This document shows positions 1 to 11,235 of a DNA stretch of 64,000 nt, piece by piece. The notes below the pieces were generated by a model. It searched no databases. It saw nothing but the letters and a program-made list of their open reading frames with translations, and was not told where the DNA came from. This stretch comes from Incurvaria masculella. Lineage: Eukaryota; Arthropoda; Insecta; Lepidoptera; Incurvariidae. A program made the translations under genes and the position numbers. The stretch's first letter is position 1, and the number at the start of each line of letters is the position of its first letter. The stretch spans positions 14,530,501 to 14,594,500 of the forward strand of contig OX335651.1 in the NCBI GenBank assembly GCA_946894095.1, in the 5' to 3' direction.

Positions 1-264
1 AGGCGAGAATTAATGTTCGTTGCACTAAATAGCGTCCTCTAAAATTCTTACGTATTCTTCCGTATCAGTGCAACTCGAGAACAGCCGTAGTGAGTGAATT
101 TGTAAGCAAACTCACTCGCTGGTGCTGCCGCCATTGTATGTGAAAGTGGCTACGCCGTCGCCACACAAACTAGTTTCGCTTACCACGGCCGTCCTTTCAT
201 CCTCTCCGCTAGATGAACCAGCAAGCAAAAACAGTAATGCGTGTGTCTCCCAATTCGTTCACCA

Positions 265-666
265 TTTTTTTTTATGCGACCTGACATGGATGGCTAATAT
301 CTCACAACTACCGTTATGATATTAGCCCAATACACCACATTCCCGAAGGAATTAGGTGCCATGCCAGGACCTTCCCTTTACGAGCACGGCTACATTGGAC
401 TGGGTGGAAAACAAGGACAATTTTTCATTGCCGCTTTGACCACCTTTTCATCCAATGCGATGGTACCAACCCGGGCGGGCTTAAACCCTACCACCTAGTA
501 GGGGAAGGGAACCTACAGTTTTACATGGATTCCGAACCATGGAGCAGCTGGCATTCGTGACGAAATGCACTTGTCGAACTGGAAAGACAAAGACAGTGGT
601 GCGAGTTGGAATTGAGCCCAGGCCTCTGGTACGCTAGGCCAGTCCCCGCGCCACTGGGCTACGAGC
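265..666 (-). repeat. tRNA-headed SINE, near full-length copy
   Basis: This is the best reference copy of the main SINE family in the window. Read on the minus strand it begins with a tRNA-like head (A-box-like TAGCCCAGTGG and a B-box-like stretch around 612-625), continues through a body of about 300 bp, and ends in an A-rich tail seen here as the T run at 265-273. Related copies, whole or partial, occur at 3490-3590, 4186-4570, 4689-5069, 6126-6515, 6540-6690, 7370-7500, 22066-22205, 22610-22890, 24210-24592, 24880-25006, 25255-25592, 39768-40055, 46460-46600 and 57900-58053. SINEs of this design are transcribed by RNA polymerase III and moved by a partner LINE. Short ORFs over this copy are incidental. 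Confidence 0.8.
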
Positions 667-1290
667 CGTTTTACATTGAAGTTAGCGAGTTATCCATCCG
701 ATACGTCCCGCCTCACACCGCACACGTGGAATCGATCGATCAGGTAAGAGTGAAGAATGCACGACTCGCATTCCCCCCTCGTTCTTCGCGGAGCGGTGGC
801 ACTCAGGTCTTGGCTTCGGCAAGTCACTACGCGCGAGCGCCGTGAAATGAAAGGAGGATGAAGACAAATGAAATGTGACAAGTGAATAATGAAACCCCGC
901 GGCGGGAAAATACACTTAATCTTCCAGATTTTCTCTTTGGAATAACTTCCCTCAATGCAGTGTTTAAGCGGAAAAGTGGTTCGATAAGAGTGACAGACTT
1001 GGAATAGGCGATTGTGGACGAACATTTCACATTATTTCAAAGTATACGTTTAAATAAGTTCAACTCTCCTCTCGCATAGCATAATTTGTCATCTTGTGAG
1101 TTCAAGTTTGTGAAAATTGCGATTGCTTAGGATCAATGAAAGCTTTATTGCCTATAGAGAAAAAACATTGACAAGAGATTGATAACAAGAAATGACCCAA
1201 TCAATTAAAATGTAGAAATGACCCAATCAAATCTTCTATATTGAATGAAGGACTTATATCGCTAGCTTTTGGATCGCACAAAAAAACTCG
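667..1290. other. Stretch without recognisable gene
   Basis: Moderately GC-rich to about 850 and AT-rich after that. Overlapping short ORFs of 60-110 aa are present on both strands, but none has a motif I recognise. I see no RNA gene. Confidence 0.4.
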
Positions 1291-1292
1291 TA

Positions 1293-1889
1293 CTCTGAAA
1301 AAAAAAATCGAGTAACTGTTCTGTTTTAGCACAGTTAAAATTCAGTAATTTCTATTAATATATTACGGTAAGTATTTATTACTGAGCCAAAACAGTTAAT
1401 ATTAAACATTTATTTTAACCGATTGGAAAGTACGGCTTGGTAAAAATAAAACGTGTAGCAGATCAGATGATTTTTATGATTTTTGATGATTTTGATGATC
1501 TTAAATGATTGATCATTCGGGCTGACTAAAAATCAGGCGTGCAATTGTCCAGATCAAGTAAGTAAGTCAGTCAGCGTGTTTGCGTCCACTGCTGGACATA
1601 TGCCTCTCCAATTTTCCTCCAGTCCTCCCGGCCTTCAGCTCAAGAAGATTCAGATCAAGAGGTACAGTAATTTTAACAGATTGGACAGTACCTTTCACTG
1701 AATTTAAGACGTAAGTAATAATGGAAAAAATACTAAAGCTAGAAACAGTTTTCACGCAGTTAGGAAAACAATAAGTACTGTTTTTACTCAGTTAGAATAA
1801 CCAATTTACTTAGTTGGCTCTATTTTAACGTGGCAATATCGTTGTTGTGATCGGAATTACATTTAGATTCACTGATTCTTTTTTCAGTG
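1293..1889. mobile_element. Candidate MITE with CWCTGAAAAAA ends
   Basis: The left end CTCTGAAAAAAAAAATC (1293-1309) is matched in inverted orientation by GATTCTTTTTTCAGTG (1874-1889), and both ends are flanked by TA (1291-1292 and 1890-1891). The interior has repeated CAGTTA/TAACTG words and no coding potential. It also carries a fragment at about 1580-1640 (TCCACTGCTGGACATATGCC) that resembles widespread insect LINE 3' sequence. A TA target duplication with short inverted ends suggests a Tc1/mariner-type MITE. Simple-sequence ends make this tentative. Confidence 0.4.
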
Positions 1890-2430
1890 TAGTATAGAAA
1901 AAAGGAGGAACCAATTTTGAGACCCAAAGAATCAAATTCATCAGACAAAAGTCGGACGCACCGTTGAAACTCGAACACTTTTCCAATTTCAGCGTTTTTC
2001 CACCTGAGCGGAATCGTGGATCGGTGCTACAGTCCCCCCCCCCCCCTTGCCCCCTCCTGCCCCCGCGGTCGCGCGCATTCTCCGGTCATCTCAATCAAAA
2101 TAAATCGTGTACTCACCCTGCCTTCCTTTCTACCCTCATCCGTGCCAGCGATAGATCGAAAGCTTTACATGTCAACCGCCATCTCGAACCTACATTGAGT
2201 GAGTCTCCATTCAAGGGTACACTCCGTTGTTTTCGGTCGGAACATTTTATTCGATCACAAGCTTCGGATTAAATAAATAGATAGAAGTTGGAAAATATAA
2301 ACTCAATACTAATGCTACGTTTGTCGTTAGATCTCGTGTGCAATAACAATATTAACTATGTCGAACTTTACTTAACTTCATAATTACCCAATCCCAACAC
2401 CTAATGAAAACATAATCCCTGTATTATTAT
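1890..2430. other. Non-coding stretch with a poly-C run
   Basis: It contains an uninterrupted C run at about 2032-2046, followed by C-rich sequence to about 2070, then AT-rich DNA. The 102-aa frame crossing the C run has no recognisable domain and is unlikely to be a gene. Confidence 0.4.
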
Positions 2431-2995
2431 TATTGTTCCAATATCCATTTATTTTTACGCAAAAAATTTGGATTGTTTTAATCAATCACGTGAAAACGGC
2501 TGAACGGATTTTGATGTTTAACGTATAGATAGTTTATTACCTGGATTAACACGTAAGATCCTTTTTATCCCGGAAAATTGTCTAGAACGACATAGATCCG
2601 AGCGAAGCCGGCTAACTGAGGTATAACATAATAACAACACATACAATAACTAAGCTGAATCTTTCATCAAAGCACCAAAGCATCAAAGCACACCTGTGGG
2701 CGCAGGCCGTAGTGGCGGCTCTCTGCGGGAGGTGGTGGTACTGGACGCGTAGGCCACCACCACCCCCATCTCGGAGATCCCCACATCCGCTCTGTTTCTC
2801 CGCCTTGTCCCTCCGGCGAGAGAGATCCTGTGCGGACAGCAGCCCGCCAACCTCAGGCACGCCGGAGATATGGTGGGCTCCGTAGCGAGGCAATCAGGTG
2901 GTCTTCTTTGCAGGGAGCCAAGGTGGTGGGTGGCGAGGTAGTGGTGAGGATCTATGCCGTGAGATCCCGTTAGGGTTGTCACATGTGATTTACGT
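2430..2995 (-). repeat. Retroelement-like 3' fragment
   Basis: On the minus strand a GC-rich part (2680-2980) leads into an AT-rich tail. The tail contains phrases such as ATCAAAATCCGTTCAGCCGTT (around 2490-2510) and CCGGGATAAAAAGGAT, which are typical of the 3' ends of insect RTE-like non-LTR retrotransposons. Two overlapping ORFs (93 and 99 aa) show no reverse transcriptase motif. I read this as a truncated retroelement tail with no gene. Confidence 0.4.
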
Positions 2996-3056
2996 CGGGA
3001 ATCTTATGAAATCATTACCAATATAACAATTAAATATTTTTGAATTTGCAAACATT

Positions 3057-3423
3057 TGTGACATCAATCACAACAACATTCTACATACTGTAGAGCATAG
3101 ACTATTATTTTTTCCGAGTACAAATATACCATGACTATGTTACTACCTAAGATCGACCGTAGCAACGCCAGTTGGAATTGTTACCACAAGGGAACCCTGC
3201 CTCCGTCTATTTATTAAGGAAGGGCGGACGCTTCATTCGGCTCACGTAACTTTATAATCATGGTGAAGTCGTCTTCCTCACTTTCTGATGGGATCACGCT
3301 TTGCCCCCCGCGGACAGCCTGGATGCAGTGACGTCACGAACCGCTGTGTCGCCGCCGTGAAGATCATCATCTTTTTGGAAAAATAAAGTGCCTGTTATCT
3401 TCGTAAACGACCTCTGTCGTGCA
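3057..3423 (+). mobile_element. Possible solo LTR with adjacent primer-binding-site-like sequence
   Basis: The segment starts TGTGACA and ends GTGCA, so it has TG...CA ends. An AATAAA signal lies at 3382-3387, about 35 bp before the end. Four bases after the end comes TGGCGACCCC (3428-3437), which looks like the primer-binding site that follows the 5' LTR of many insect LTR retrotransposons. No gag/pol frame and no second LTR follow. It may be a truncated 5' end or a chance resemblance. Confidence 0.35.
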
Positions 3424-3489
3424 GATTTGGCGACCCCATCACCCGAATGCATAAGATTCCTCCCCGTGCACGATTTTGTAATAAATCAT

Positions 3490-3590
3490 TGGTCACGCTT
3501 CTGATATTAGCCCAGCATACCGCATTCCCGAAGGAATTAGGTACCATGCCAACACCTTGCCTTTATGAGCACGGCCACATTGATTACTGT
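3490..3590 (-). repeat. SINE fragment
   Basis: Matches the middle of the SINE at 265-666, including the shared CATTCCCGAAGGAATTAGGT block, with several substitutions. Head and tail are both missing. Confidence 0.65.
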
Positions 3591-4185
3591 GTCTCATTAT
3601 AGGCCATAGCAAAGGCAATGTGTAGACCTAAGTTTTTATAATAATGTATTTGATTATGTAGGTTTTGTTAATTACAAATATCCAATGGAATAATTTATTT
3701 TAATTTAAAATACTATGTCAAACAATATTTAAGCTGCTATGTCAACTTATGCGTTACTATAACTTTTTCATAATGCGACCATTGTATCTGCGAAGACTTG
3801 AAATAGTATGTACACATTCATACATTAAATATCATACCATTACAAAAATAAGATAAATATCTAGGTAAATGGTAATTTATTTTCATATCAACAGTAAAAC
3901 ATTTTTCGCTGTTTTGCATTAACTGCTCAACACTTCGATCTTTTACGAAAACGTGTCTTATCTTCATGTGTATTTAATATTTTTCCAAGTAATTACTACG
4001 TTTTAAAGCGATTCATCTTAATTGCCGATATTTGTACATTTAAATATGCACTGAAATCGGAATGGCTACATCTCTTTATTTTGGTTCGATACCAATGGTT
4101 GTTTGGATACGATAGCTTATTCATTTATTATATATGTGTTTGTAACATTAACGTTTTGCCGTTGACACGTGAGAAAACCACACCC
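3591..4185. other. AT-rich stretch, nothing recognised
   Basis: AT-rich DNA without an ORF above 60 aa, an RNA gene or a clear repeat. Confidence 0.4.
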
Positions 4186-4570
4186 ACCGTCATGATATAA
4201 GCCCAACACACCTCAGTCCCGGCGGAGTTAGGCGTCATGCCAGGACCCTCCCATTATGAGCATGGCTAAATCGAACTTTTGATTCGTTTCTTTTCAGTGT
4301 AAGTAAACACACTCTTGTGTTCGTATTTTTTTTTCTAGACGGTTAGATTATCACGGACCAAGAAAAACAGACAATACATTTTGCCGGGACTCAATATACA
4401 AATATTTTTTTTATTCTTATGGCTAAGTAATTAACTATAATGAAATGAACTGGATAGAAAACACGGTCAATTTCATTATTTGCAATTTCGACCATCTTTT
4501 AATCCAGTGCGATGGTACCAACCCCGTGGGTCAAGGAGGTACCTATCCGCAAGTTGAGATTGGTCAACCT
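4186..4570 (-). repeat. SINE copy interrupted by unrelated sequence
   Basis: Two parts of the SINE body (4186-4275 and 4435-4570) lie in the correct order and orientation. About 160 bp of unrelated AT-rich DNA separates them. The pieces are more diverged than the copy at 4689-5069, which suggests an older insertion. Confidence 0.55.
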
Positions 4571-4665
4571 CTGACCGGGTACCGGGAGTCAGATAAGGCA
4601 CCCGTGATTATGTTTATTTGATCTCTATTATATTAAGGAACCTGTAAAAATAAAGTTTTCCTGAG

Positions 4666-5347
4666 TCCTATTTTTAGGGTTCCGTAACCTTTTTTTTTAT
4701 GCGACCTGACATGGATGGCTAATACCACACAACTACCGTTATGATATTAGCCCAATACACCACATTCCCGAAGGAATTAGGTGCCATGCCAGGACCTCCC
4801 TTTATGAGCACGGCTACATTGAACTGGATGGAAAACACGGACAATTTTTCATTGCCGCTTCGACCATCTTTTCATCCAATGCGATGGTACCAACCCGGGC
4901 GGGCTTAAACCCTACCACCTAGTAGGGGAAGGGGACCTACAGTTTTACATGGATTCCGAACCATGGAGCAGCTCGTATTCGTGACGAAATGCACTTATCG
5001 AACTCTGAAAGAGAAAGACAGTTGCAACAGCGCTAGGCCAGTCCCCGCGCCACTAGCCTACGAGCCGCTCAACCCAAAGGGTGAAATCGGAACCCTATTA
5101 CTAAGCCTCCGCTGTCCGTCCGTACGTCCGTCCGTCCGTCCGTCCGTCTGTCACAGGGCTGTATCTCATAAACCGTAATAGGTAGGCAGCTGAAATGTTC
5201 ACAGAGTGTGTATTTATTTTGCCGCCAACCAATAGGTAAAATAAGAAAATGTATAAAAAATAAAGCGGGGACAAAAAACGTGTTTTTTTTGGTGTTGATG
5301 GTACGGAACCCTTCGTGTGCGAGTCCGACTCGCATTTGGCCGGTTTT
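4666..5347 (+). mobile_element. (GTCY)n-type MITE with a nested SINE
   Basis: The outer element begins TTTTTAGGGTTCCGTAACC, resumes after the SINE at about 5070 and ends with GACTCGCATTTGGCCGGTTT (5325-5344). It carries a (GTCC)n tract at 5114-5149 followed by CTGTCACAGGGCTGTATCTCAT. The same layout recurs at 7576-7838, 8507-8843, 32775-32962, 33914-34226 and 37581-37790. Lepidopteran MITEs with hitchhiking (GTCY)n microsatellites are known and this family fits them. The SINE at 4689-5069 has landed near its left end, so the MITE was here first. Confidence 0.7.
4689..5069 (-). repeat. tRNA-headed SINE nested in a MITE
   Basis: Near-full-length copy closely matching 265-666. It lacks an internal segment of about 30 bp between the body and the tRNA-like head. 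The oligo-T at its left edge is the A tail on the other strand. MITE sequence continues on both sides, which proves the nesting order. Confidence 0.8.
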
Positions 5348-5904
5348 TTTTTATTTATTTTAATATCACAATGATCCTCAAGCCGTCCCGGCTGTTCGAG
5401 CAGCCGGGTCATGTGTGGACTCGTGAATTGAGAGCCACCCGGGGCGAGGGTCGCGGGTGACACGAGGGGAGTGAGGTTGTGACATCTATTGGCTCGGTGA
5501 TAGTTATCGCATTGCTTGACTGACGCGCCCCACGACCGACGACAAAGGGTGACGCGCGTATAAATGCTTCCGATGAGTGATTCTCATGCACACCTTTGTA
5601 AAATTTGTCGTTAATTAACATTCATTTATTCATAATTAATTTTAAATTTAGCTCTGGGCTGGTCTGTGGTGGTAATATCAAATACTAAATACTACGCAAC
5701 TGTGTCTTTGTTATCCTATAGTTGCATTTCTTTCATTGCTAAAGCGGGTATGCTCTTGTAAATCCGTTGTGTTTCAGATCCACTGAATTGTGAATAAGCT
5801 AGAAGTGCTGTTCTAGCTTCAATACCGTGCGCTTGGATACGTCTCATGTAACCTGGGGGTTACTATGGAAAATTAACTCGACCGGTGAACAGGCAATTGA
5901 GTGA
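5348..5904. other. Stretch without recognisable gene
   Basis: GC-richer to about 5560 and AT-rich afterwards. The short antisense ORFs are not supported by any motif. Confidence 0.4.
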
Positions 5905-6022
5905 TTAAATCTGACGTTTAGTTGCATTTCGTACTGTGCTAACTGGTGATATTCAGATTATTTGGCCGAATAACACGTCGTTTGACAGCATGGTACGAAA
6001 TGCAAGTACACGTCAGATTTAA
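5905..6022. repeat. Small inverted-repeat element, TCTGACGTTTAGTTGCATTTCGTAC arms
   Basis: The left arm at 5905-5934 (TCTGACGTTTAGTTGC core) is repeated inverted at about 5993-6022, with a spacer of about 60 bp containing TTTGGCCGAATAACACGTCG. The same arrangement is found at 25013-25134 and 37395-37530, and a single arm occurs near 31590. Recurrence with conserved spacer marks a dispersed non-coding element able to fold into a hairpin. Confidence 0.6.
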
Positions 6023-6125
6023 GGGGATTTAGCTGCGGCATTCGCATGCACGCCAGCACACAAAACGAATGTAGGAAAAATCTTCTTCTAGCAGTCAAAT
6101 AAAATAAAGTGAACGTTTAAACTTC

Positions 6126-6515
6126 TTAATTTAGATCGCCCGTACATACTATGGCATTTAATTTACGATGGACGAAGCAGGAATGAAAATTGCTCATGTT
6201 TTTCACCCAATTCATACAATGGTCGTAGCAGGAATTAAAATGGTCCATGTTTGCCACCCAGTTTAATGCAGCCGTAAAATATAAGTTATCGTGACACTCA
6301 GTTCCTTTGAGGTGTGTTGGGCTAATATGATGACAGCAGGGTTTCATCATCTATAAGTCATACATATAATTTTTATTTTTATAAAAATAAGTTCAAGACA
6401 AAAGAGATAGAGAGGTTGTCATTTCTGTCCTCTTGTTGCCATGTTGCTCAAAGGCGCGTGGACATGACAGAACTTGTGGTATTAGCCATCCATGTCCAGT
6501 CACATAAAAAAAAAA
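6126..6515 (+). repeat. SINE copy, tail half with A tail
   Basis: Body and tail of the SINE in plus orientation, ending in an A run at about 6506-6523. About 100 bp of unrelated sequence splits it near 6340-6450. The tRNA-like head is missing. Confidence 0.6.
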
Positions 6516-6539
6516 AAAAAAAATGTCAGATATCATGAA

Positions 6540-6690
6540 ATCCAATCCCCACTCCGTTCATGTACCACTTTCTTTCTCTTTCTGAGTTGGATAAGTGCAT
6601 ATCTTACGACGATCTTGTTTCATGGTTCGAAATCCATGTAAAACTGTAGGTATCCTTCTCCTACCAGGTGGTAAAGCTCACATTATTCAT
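6540..6690 (+). repeat. SINE fragment, 5' part
   Basis: Begins just after the A tail of the preceding copy and matches the segment downstream of the tRNA-like head (CACTTTCTTTCTCTTTCTGAGTTGG, then CCATGTAAAACTGTAGGT). It stops at GTAAAGCTCAC. Confidence 0.6.
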
Positions 6691-7369
6691 TCATATCTTG
6701 TTATATAAAAAAAACACAGGCCATTCGCTATTATGCTGTCTATAATAATGTCTCTTAAAAATATTTTACAACTTATATTTATAAAACTGCGCAAGTAAAG
6801 TTGTTTTTTTTTTCGAACTGTTACAAAAATCCAGCAGGCTTTTTTTTTCCCCAATGTTGGCACGCTTCACTCGGTCAGTTTATTTAGACCACGTGGCTGT
6901 CTTTGTGTCCGTCGTGATATACGTCCACTAGGCACAAAGATTTACTTTGTACACTCAGCTATTAAATTAAATGGATAATTCAGGAGAAGTCGCCAGTGAC
7001 CGCGGCCATGCGGGGTCGTCTGTATAAATTGGGGTTCACACGAAAGTTCGAATCAGCTCGTAACCTGACGTAGGCTTTTAAATACTCCCATTACCCTTTT
7101 GAACTTTTGGTCAAACAATTTATAGCTCCTTTGGATTCCGAAATTTAAAAAGAATACAAGTGGTCCCACTCGATGTCTTGCCTTGCATGTCATTATAGGT
7201 GACTGATATTCTAGTTGTAGTATATTTCTATTTCGTCTAGTAGTCATAGTTCATGTTGCTCAAATTTAAGTGACAGTTTTAGATATGCGTCTAAGGAATC
7301 CGTCGTTCGTGGCTCGGATTTTACGTAAATGTATGTAGTGCTCCTTACTTTACTTACGATTAATCCCAT
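6691..7369. other. Stretch without recognisable gene
   Basis: AT-rich, with T runs near 6800 and 6840. No gene-like ORF, tRNA or clear repeat seen. Confidence 0.4.
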
Positions 7370-7500
7370 CTGTGTTGGTACCTTAGCATTGAATGAACGA
7401 TGGTCGAAGAGGAAATGGTAATAATAGTCCATGTTTTACATCCAGTTCAATGTAGCCATGCAATATGACGAGGGTCCTGGCGTGACACAAGGGGTGTTAG
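7370..7500 (+). repeat. SINE fragment
   Basis: Matches the SINE body from GTTGGTACC through CAGTTCAATGTAGCC to the GGTCCTGGC block, with substitutions and truncated at both ends. Confidence 0.6.
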
Positions 7501-7575
7501 GATATCATTATTTAAACAATAAGCGTGATTTTATCCATCTATGTGCAGTTACATATGCAATCGAACCGTCTATGA

Positions 7576-7838
7576 AAAACCGGCCAAGAGCGAGTCGAAC
7601 TAGCACACAAAGAATTATGTACCATCGTACAAAATTTAACCACAAAATAATCACTTATGTTGCATTTTTTTTTAATTTGTTGTTATAGCGGCAATAGTAA
7701 AACACACTCTGTACAAATTTCCACTGGCTACCTATTCATGAGATACAGCTAGACAGACAGACGGACGAAAGGTAAGCGGAGGCTTAGTAATAGAGTCCCA
7801 TTGGCAGCCTCGGTTACGGAACCTAAAATTAAAATTTT
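7576..7838 (-). mobile_element. (GTCY)n-type MITE, minus orientation
   Basis: Starts AAAAACCGGCCAAGAGCGAGT and ends near GGTTACGGAACC. It carries the TATAGCGGCAA block and a short degraded GACGGACG microsatellite. Shorter and more diverged than the copy at 8507-8843. Confidence 0.65.
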
Positions 7839-8189
7839 GGGAGCAGCTAAGTTTTATAACTATCGAATGTCCAATACAATACGACTGATTAGTGAGCTTC
7901 TTGATCTTTTACATGTGATTCCAACCAATATTAGTCATTTATGAATGTGAAGGTAAACCCAAATCTTTTTAATGACTATAAAGTGAACGTACGATTATTT
8001 TGCACTTTATTTCTTATGTTACTTTCCAAACTACCCACTAGTTACAGTTTAGTTACTAGTCTATTCTTAGGTTACTTTTCTTGTTGCTACCTGTATAATT
8101 TTATCCCATTATCGGGTTGATTGGAAGAGATTGACATTAGGCATTAAGTCCGCCCTTGTATGTACTATGTGGATGGAAGCAATAAAGAA

Positions 8190-8270
8190 TATTATTATTA
8201 TTATTATTATAAATATATCCATTTATTAACATTAATTATAATTAATTAAGTAGTATTATTATTATTACGA
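8190..8270. repeat. (ATT)n-rich low-complexity tract
   Basis: Repeated ATT units at about 8191-8211 and again at 8255-8268, inside AT-rich DNA. Confidence 0.7.
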
Positions 8271-8506
8271 GACGAGACGCTGTGACGAGAGTGGCCTAAG
8301 ACTTAGAGAGTAGTGGCAACCCAATGTGCGTACATAGAATGGGTGGTCGGAAGGAATGGGTTGGGGCGGAAGGGGAGTGATCCTGCGTCCGCTCTGATGA
8401 CCGTCACTCGACCCTCGGGGCCTTCAGACGACACGGGGGAAGATCTAGTGACGCACTGTGCGTTCTGTGTCGAATCGTGCATACCACCGTTTGCATTTTT
8501 TGACAT

Positions 8507-8843
8507 TTTTAGGGTTCCGTACCCAAAGGGTACCAAACGGAACCCTATTACTAAGCCTCCGCTGGCCGTCAGTTCATCCGTCCGTCCGTCCGTCCGTCTG
8601 TCACAGGGCTGTATGTCATGAACCGTAATAGGTAGGTAGTTGCCATTTTCACAGAGTATGTATTTATTTCGCCGCTATAACAACGAATAGGTAAAATAAA
8701 AAAATAATAAAAATTATTATTATTTTACCTTTAATTTTTATTATTTTTTAATTTGCATACAAAAAACCTGATTGTTTGTGATAAATCTTGTACGATGGTA
8801 CGTAACCCTTCGTGTGCGAGTCCGACTCGCACTTGCCCGGTTA
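8507..8843 (+). mobile_element. (GTCY)n-type MITE, clean copy
   Basis: Contiguous copy from AGGGTTCCGTACCCAAAGGG through the (GTCC)n tract at about 8577-8601 to GACTCGCACTTGCCCGGTTA. It is the best reference for the family in this window. It has no coding capacity. Confidence 0.75.
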
Positions 8844-9169
8844 TTATTTTATAAATGGATTTACTTTAATTTATATTTTCAAGAATAATACATTCAAGTA
8901 CCCTCCACTAAAACTCTTACTTTAGGGATAGGTTTTAATCACTGAAGAGTAAGGAAGGAGAAGCGGCATGCGCTCGATCTCGTGTCACCGCGCGCCGTAT
9001 GGTCAAAGTGACCTGAAATGTATAGGAATCCGGCGGCGCGTCGCATGCCACACAGTCGAAACATCGAAACCGATTGTGCTCTAAAAATGCGTTCGTCAAG
9101 TCAGTTCGCGACTATGTTTGCATGCGGCATGTAGTTACATGGGGGGAACGGCAGAACGTCTAATATGCA
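8844..9169. other. Stretch without recognisable gene
   Basis: Mixed composition, GC-richer around 8960-9060. No gene or repeat recognised. Confidence 0.35.
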
Positions 9170-9733
9170 GATCGTATAATGTCATATTTTAACAAAATTT
9201 TTAAACCATGCACAACGTATAATCGGCAGATCGTATAATTTTATACGTAGTGCATTAAGAAGTTTAAAAAATAAAATTACTTATTTCTCCATGCATAACG
9301 TATAATAGTCACAACGTATAATATTATGATCTTTATTTAACAAAAAAAGAAAACCATGCATATCATATAATCCAAAAACTTTTCATACGATAAGCGCCCT
9401 TATGCATATACTTTTAAAACGTATACTCGCACGTGACGTTTCGACCGTCTCAATTAGCGTAAGGTGGCCTTTCGAAATTGTAGCAAATATCGATTCGTAC
9501 CAGTTTCAGCCTTAAATGTATCGTTATTAGGGCGCTTTATGCAGTGTTTCTTGGCATATTATACGTTGTGACTATTATACGTTCTGCATGATGCAAAGTG
9601 TTGATTTTATTTTTAAACTTTATCCATGCACAACGTATAACATTATACGTTGTGAATATTATACGATATGCATGGTGTTCATTTTTTGGAAAAAAATACT
9701 ATTATACGTTGTGAATATTATACGTAGTGAATA
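9170..9733. repeat. Mirrored array of AACGTATAAT units
   Basis: About a dozen copies or near-copies of AACGTATAAT are spread over 560 bp. They read mostly forward on the left (for example 9213-9222, 9298-9307, 9312-9321) and mostly inverted as ATTATACGTT on the right (9558-9567, 9573-9582, 9642-9651, 9711-9720). One composite block, ATGCATAACGTATAATAGTC at 9290-9309 extending to 9321, is repeated inverted at 9558-9590 with about two mismatches over 33 bp. Units are often preceded by CATGCA. The layout resembles a foldback or subterminal-repeat transposon. Irregular spacers and inversion rule out CRISPR. Confidence 0.65.
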
Positions 9734-11235
9734 CGACTCGTTACATGTAGCGCGCTAGGTTGCATATCTCCTCACTTTTTATCAATGGATGATTAATTAA
9801 TGGTTCTGTAATAAAGTATTATTGTCTAATTCACTAATAAAGTGCTATAAGTATAATGGTTTTAATTAAAATAGCTTACTTAATGAAGTGGATAGAACCT
9901 CTACTTTTTTTAATTAACAATGTGTGTATCCGAAAAAAATTACGCCAACAACATTGAAAGCATTAACAAACAAGTATTTATCATTCGATTTTGTCATGAT
10001 CGCTAGGGTAAAATATAGAACTTTGGCAGCTGTAAATTCTGGAGCTCAACCCTAAAGATGCGTTTATGTGTATGAGTATTATCGACATCGATGTTCAAAG
10101 CAGTGCATCCCCGCCGAGGACCCAATAAGGGCATAGACAAATGCGCGACGCGACGCGTCCCGACACATTTGCTGAACGCCCCACGGCGCCCAGTAACGGC
10201 CTTCGTCCAGGCTCGTCCTTTTTTTGAATCATTTGCCGCCTCCGTTGCGACCAGCCTAAAGACCCCGTTTCGGAATTAGGCGACATTAGCTTATTCATGC
10301 CCAATTTTATTATTAGACAAGGGCTTTGGTGTCACGTTTGAGATAGTTCATTTTCATTATTTACTTTCAGCTCACAAAGATTTTCCTTCCTGCACAATGT
10401 TATTGTTTTTATTACATTTAGAATAAAATATAGAGGTACCGTAACCAAATATAATATAAATCTTCAACCAAACGAGATCGTTAAAGAATATTAAGGAGCC
10501 TGGAATACTTCCACAAAACCGCGTTAAGCGTTTTTCTTACCTCGAACGAGAGTGCTTCTGGCGTAACGAATAAAGGTGTTTTCGTGAAAAATCAAAGCTC
10601 ACGTAATGAATTCACAAAGAAGATTGCCTTTTCCCGTCACTTGTCTACTTCCGACAAAATTTGTAAAAAAAAAGAGAACAAAAGACAAGACAGCCATTTT
10701 CTGAGCGCCGGACACCGAACAATTGACCCTCGGCAGCACGGAGGGCATTTTCATTCCGACGACGTAACAAATCTCGGCGAAGTTTATTACCGCGGCCGCA
10801 GAGAGCAGGAGGAAGTATATTGAGTTTTCCCGTTCAATTTCCATAGTCAGACAAGCGTGGAAAAGGGAAGTTAATGGGCCGACAGATTGCCGCCATCGAC
10901 CACGTTGCGGTGACCGCATACGCACTTTAAACTTTCACTATTTGCTTGTGATTTTATTTTCTTTCCTAGATTCTCTTCTTGCTCCTATCTTCCGTGGCAT
11001 CTTTATTGGCGTCGGTGCTTAAGGTAGGTAAATTAATTTTCGTTGAAATTCAATTTCTCGTGCTGCTGGATTTATTTCTATTTAGTACGGTCCCTTATCG
11101 GCCATGGACATTGAATCAGCGCAAAGCAAACATGATATCGTACTTGTATACATTTTTAATCTACTTCAAATCGATTGCTTGGTGATTGATGAGTTTCGAT
11201 TTTGATTTAATGCTCAAACAATATTTTCGACATTT
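9734..11235. other. Stretch without recognisable gene
   Basis: AT-rich to about 10080, GC-richer at 10090-10290 and again near 10680-10920. ORFs up to 108 aa on both strands lack known motifs. Non-coding or unrecognised exons cannot be told apart here. Confidence 0.35.

Noticed and set aside
2612..2982. Overlapping 93- and 99-aa minus-strand ORFs
   Set aside because: They lie in a GC-rich repeat fragment that leads into a retroelement-type tail; no domain recognised.
9170..9733. CRISPR-like array
   Set aside because: Units are 10 bp, irregularly spaced and in both orientations, in a eukaryotic context.
10584..10925. Possible exon with a donor-like GAG/GTAAG at about 10538 on the minus strand
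   Set aside because: One splice-like signal without coding motif or partner sites is not enough.
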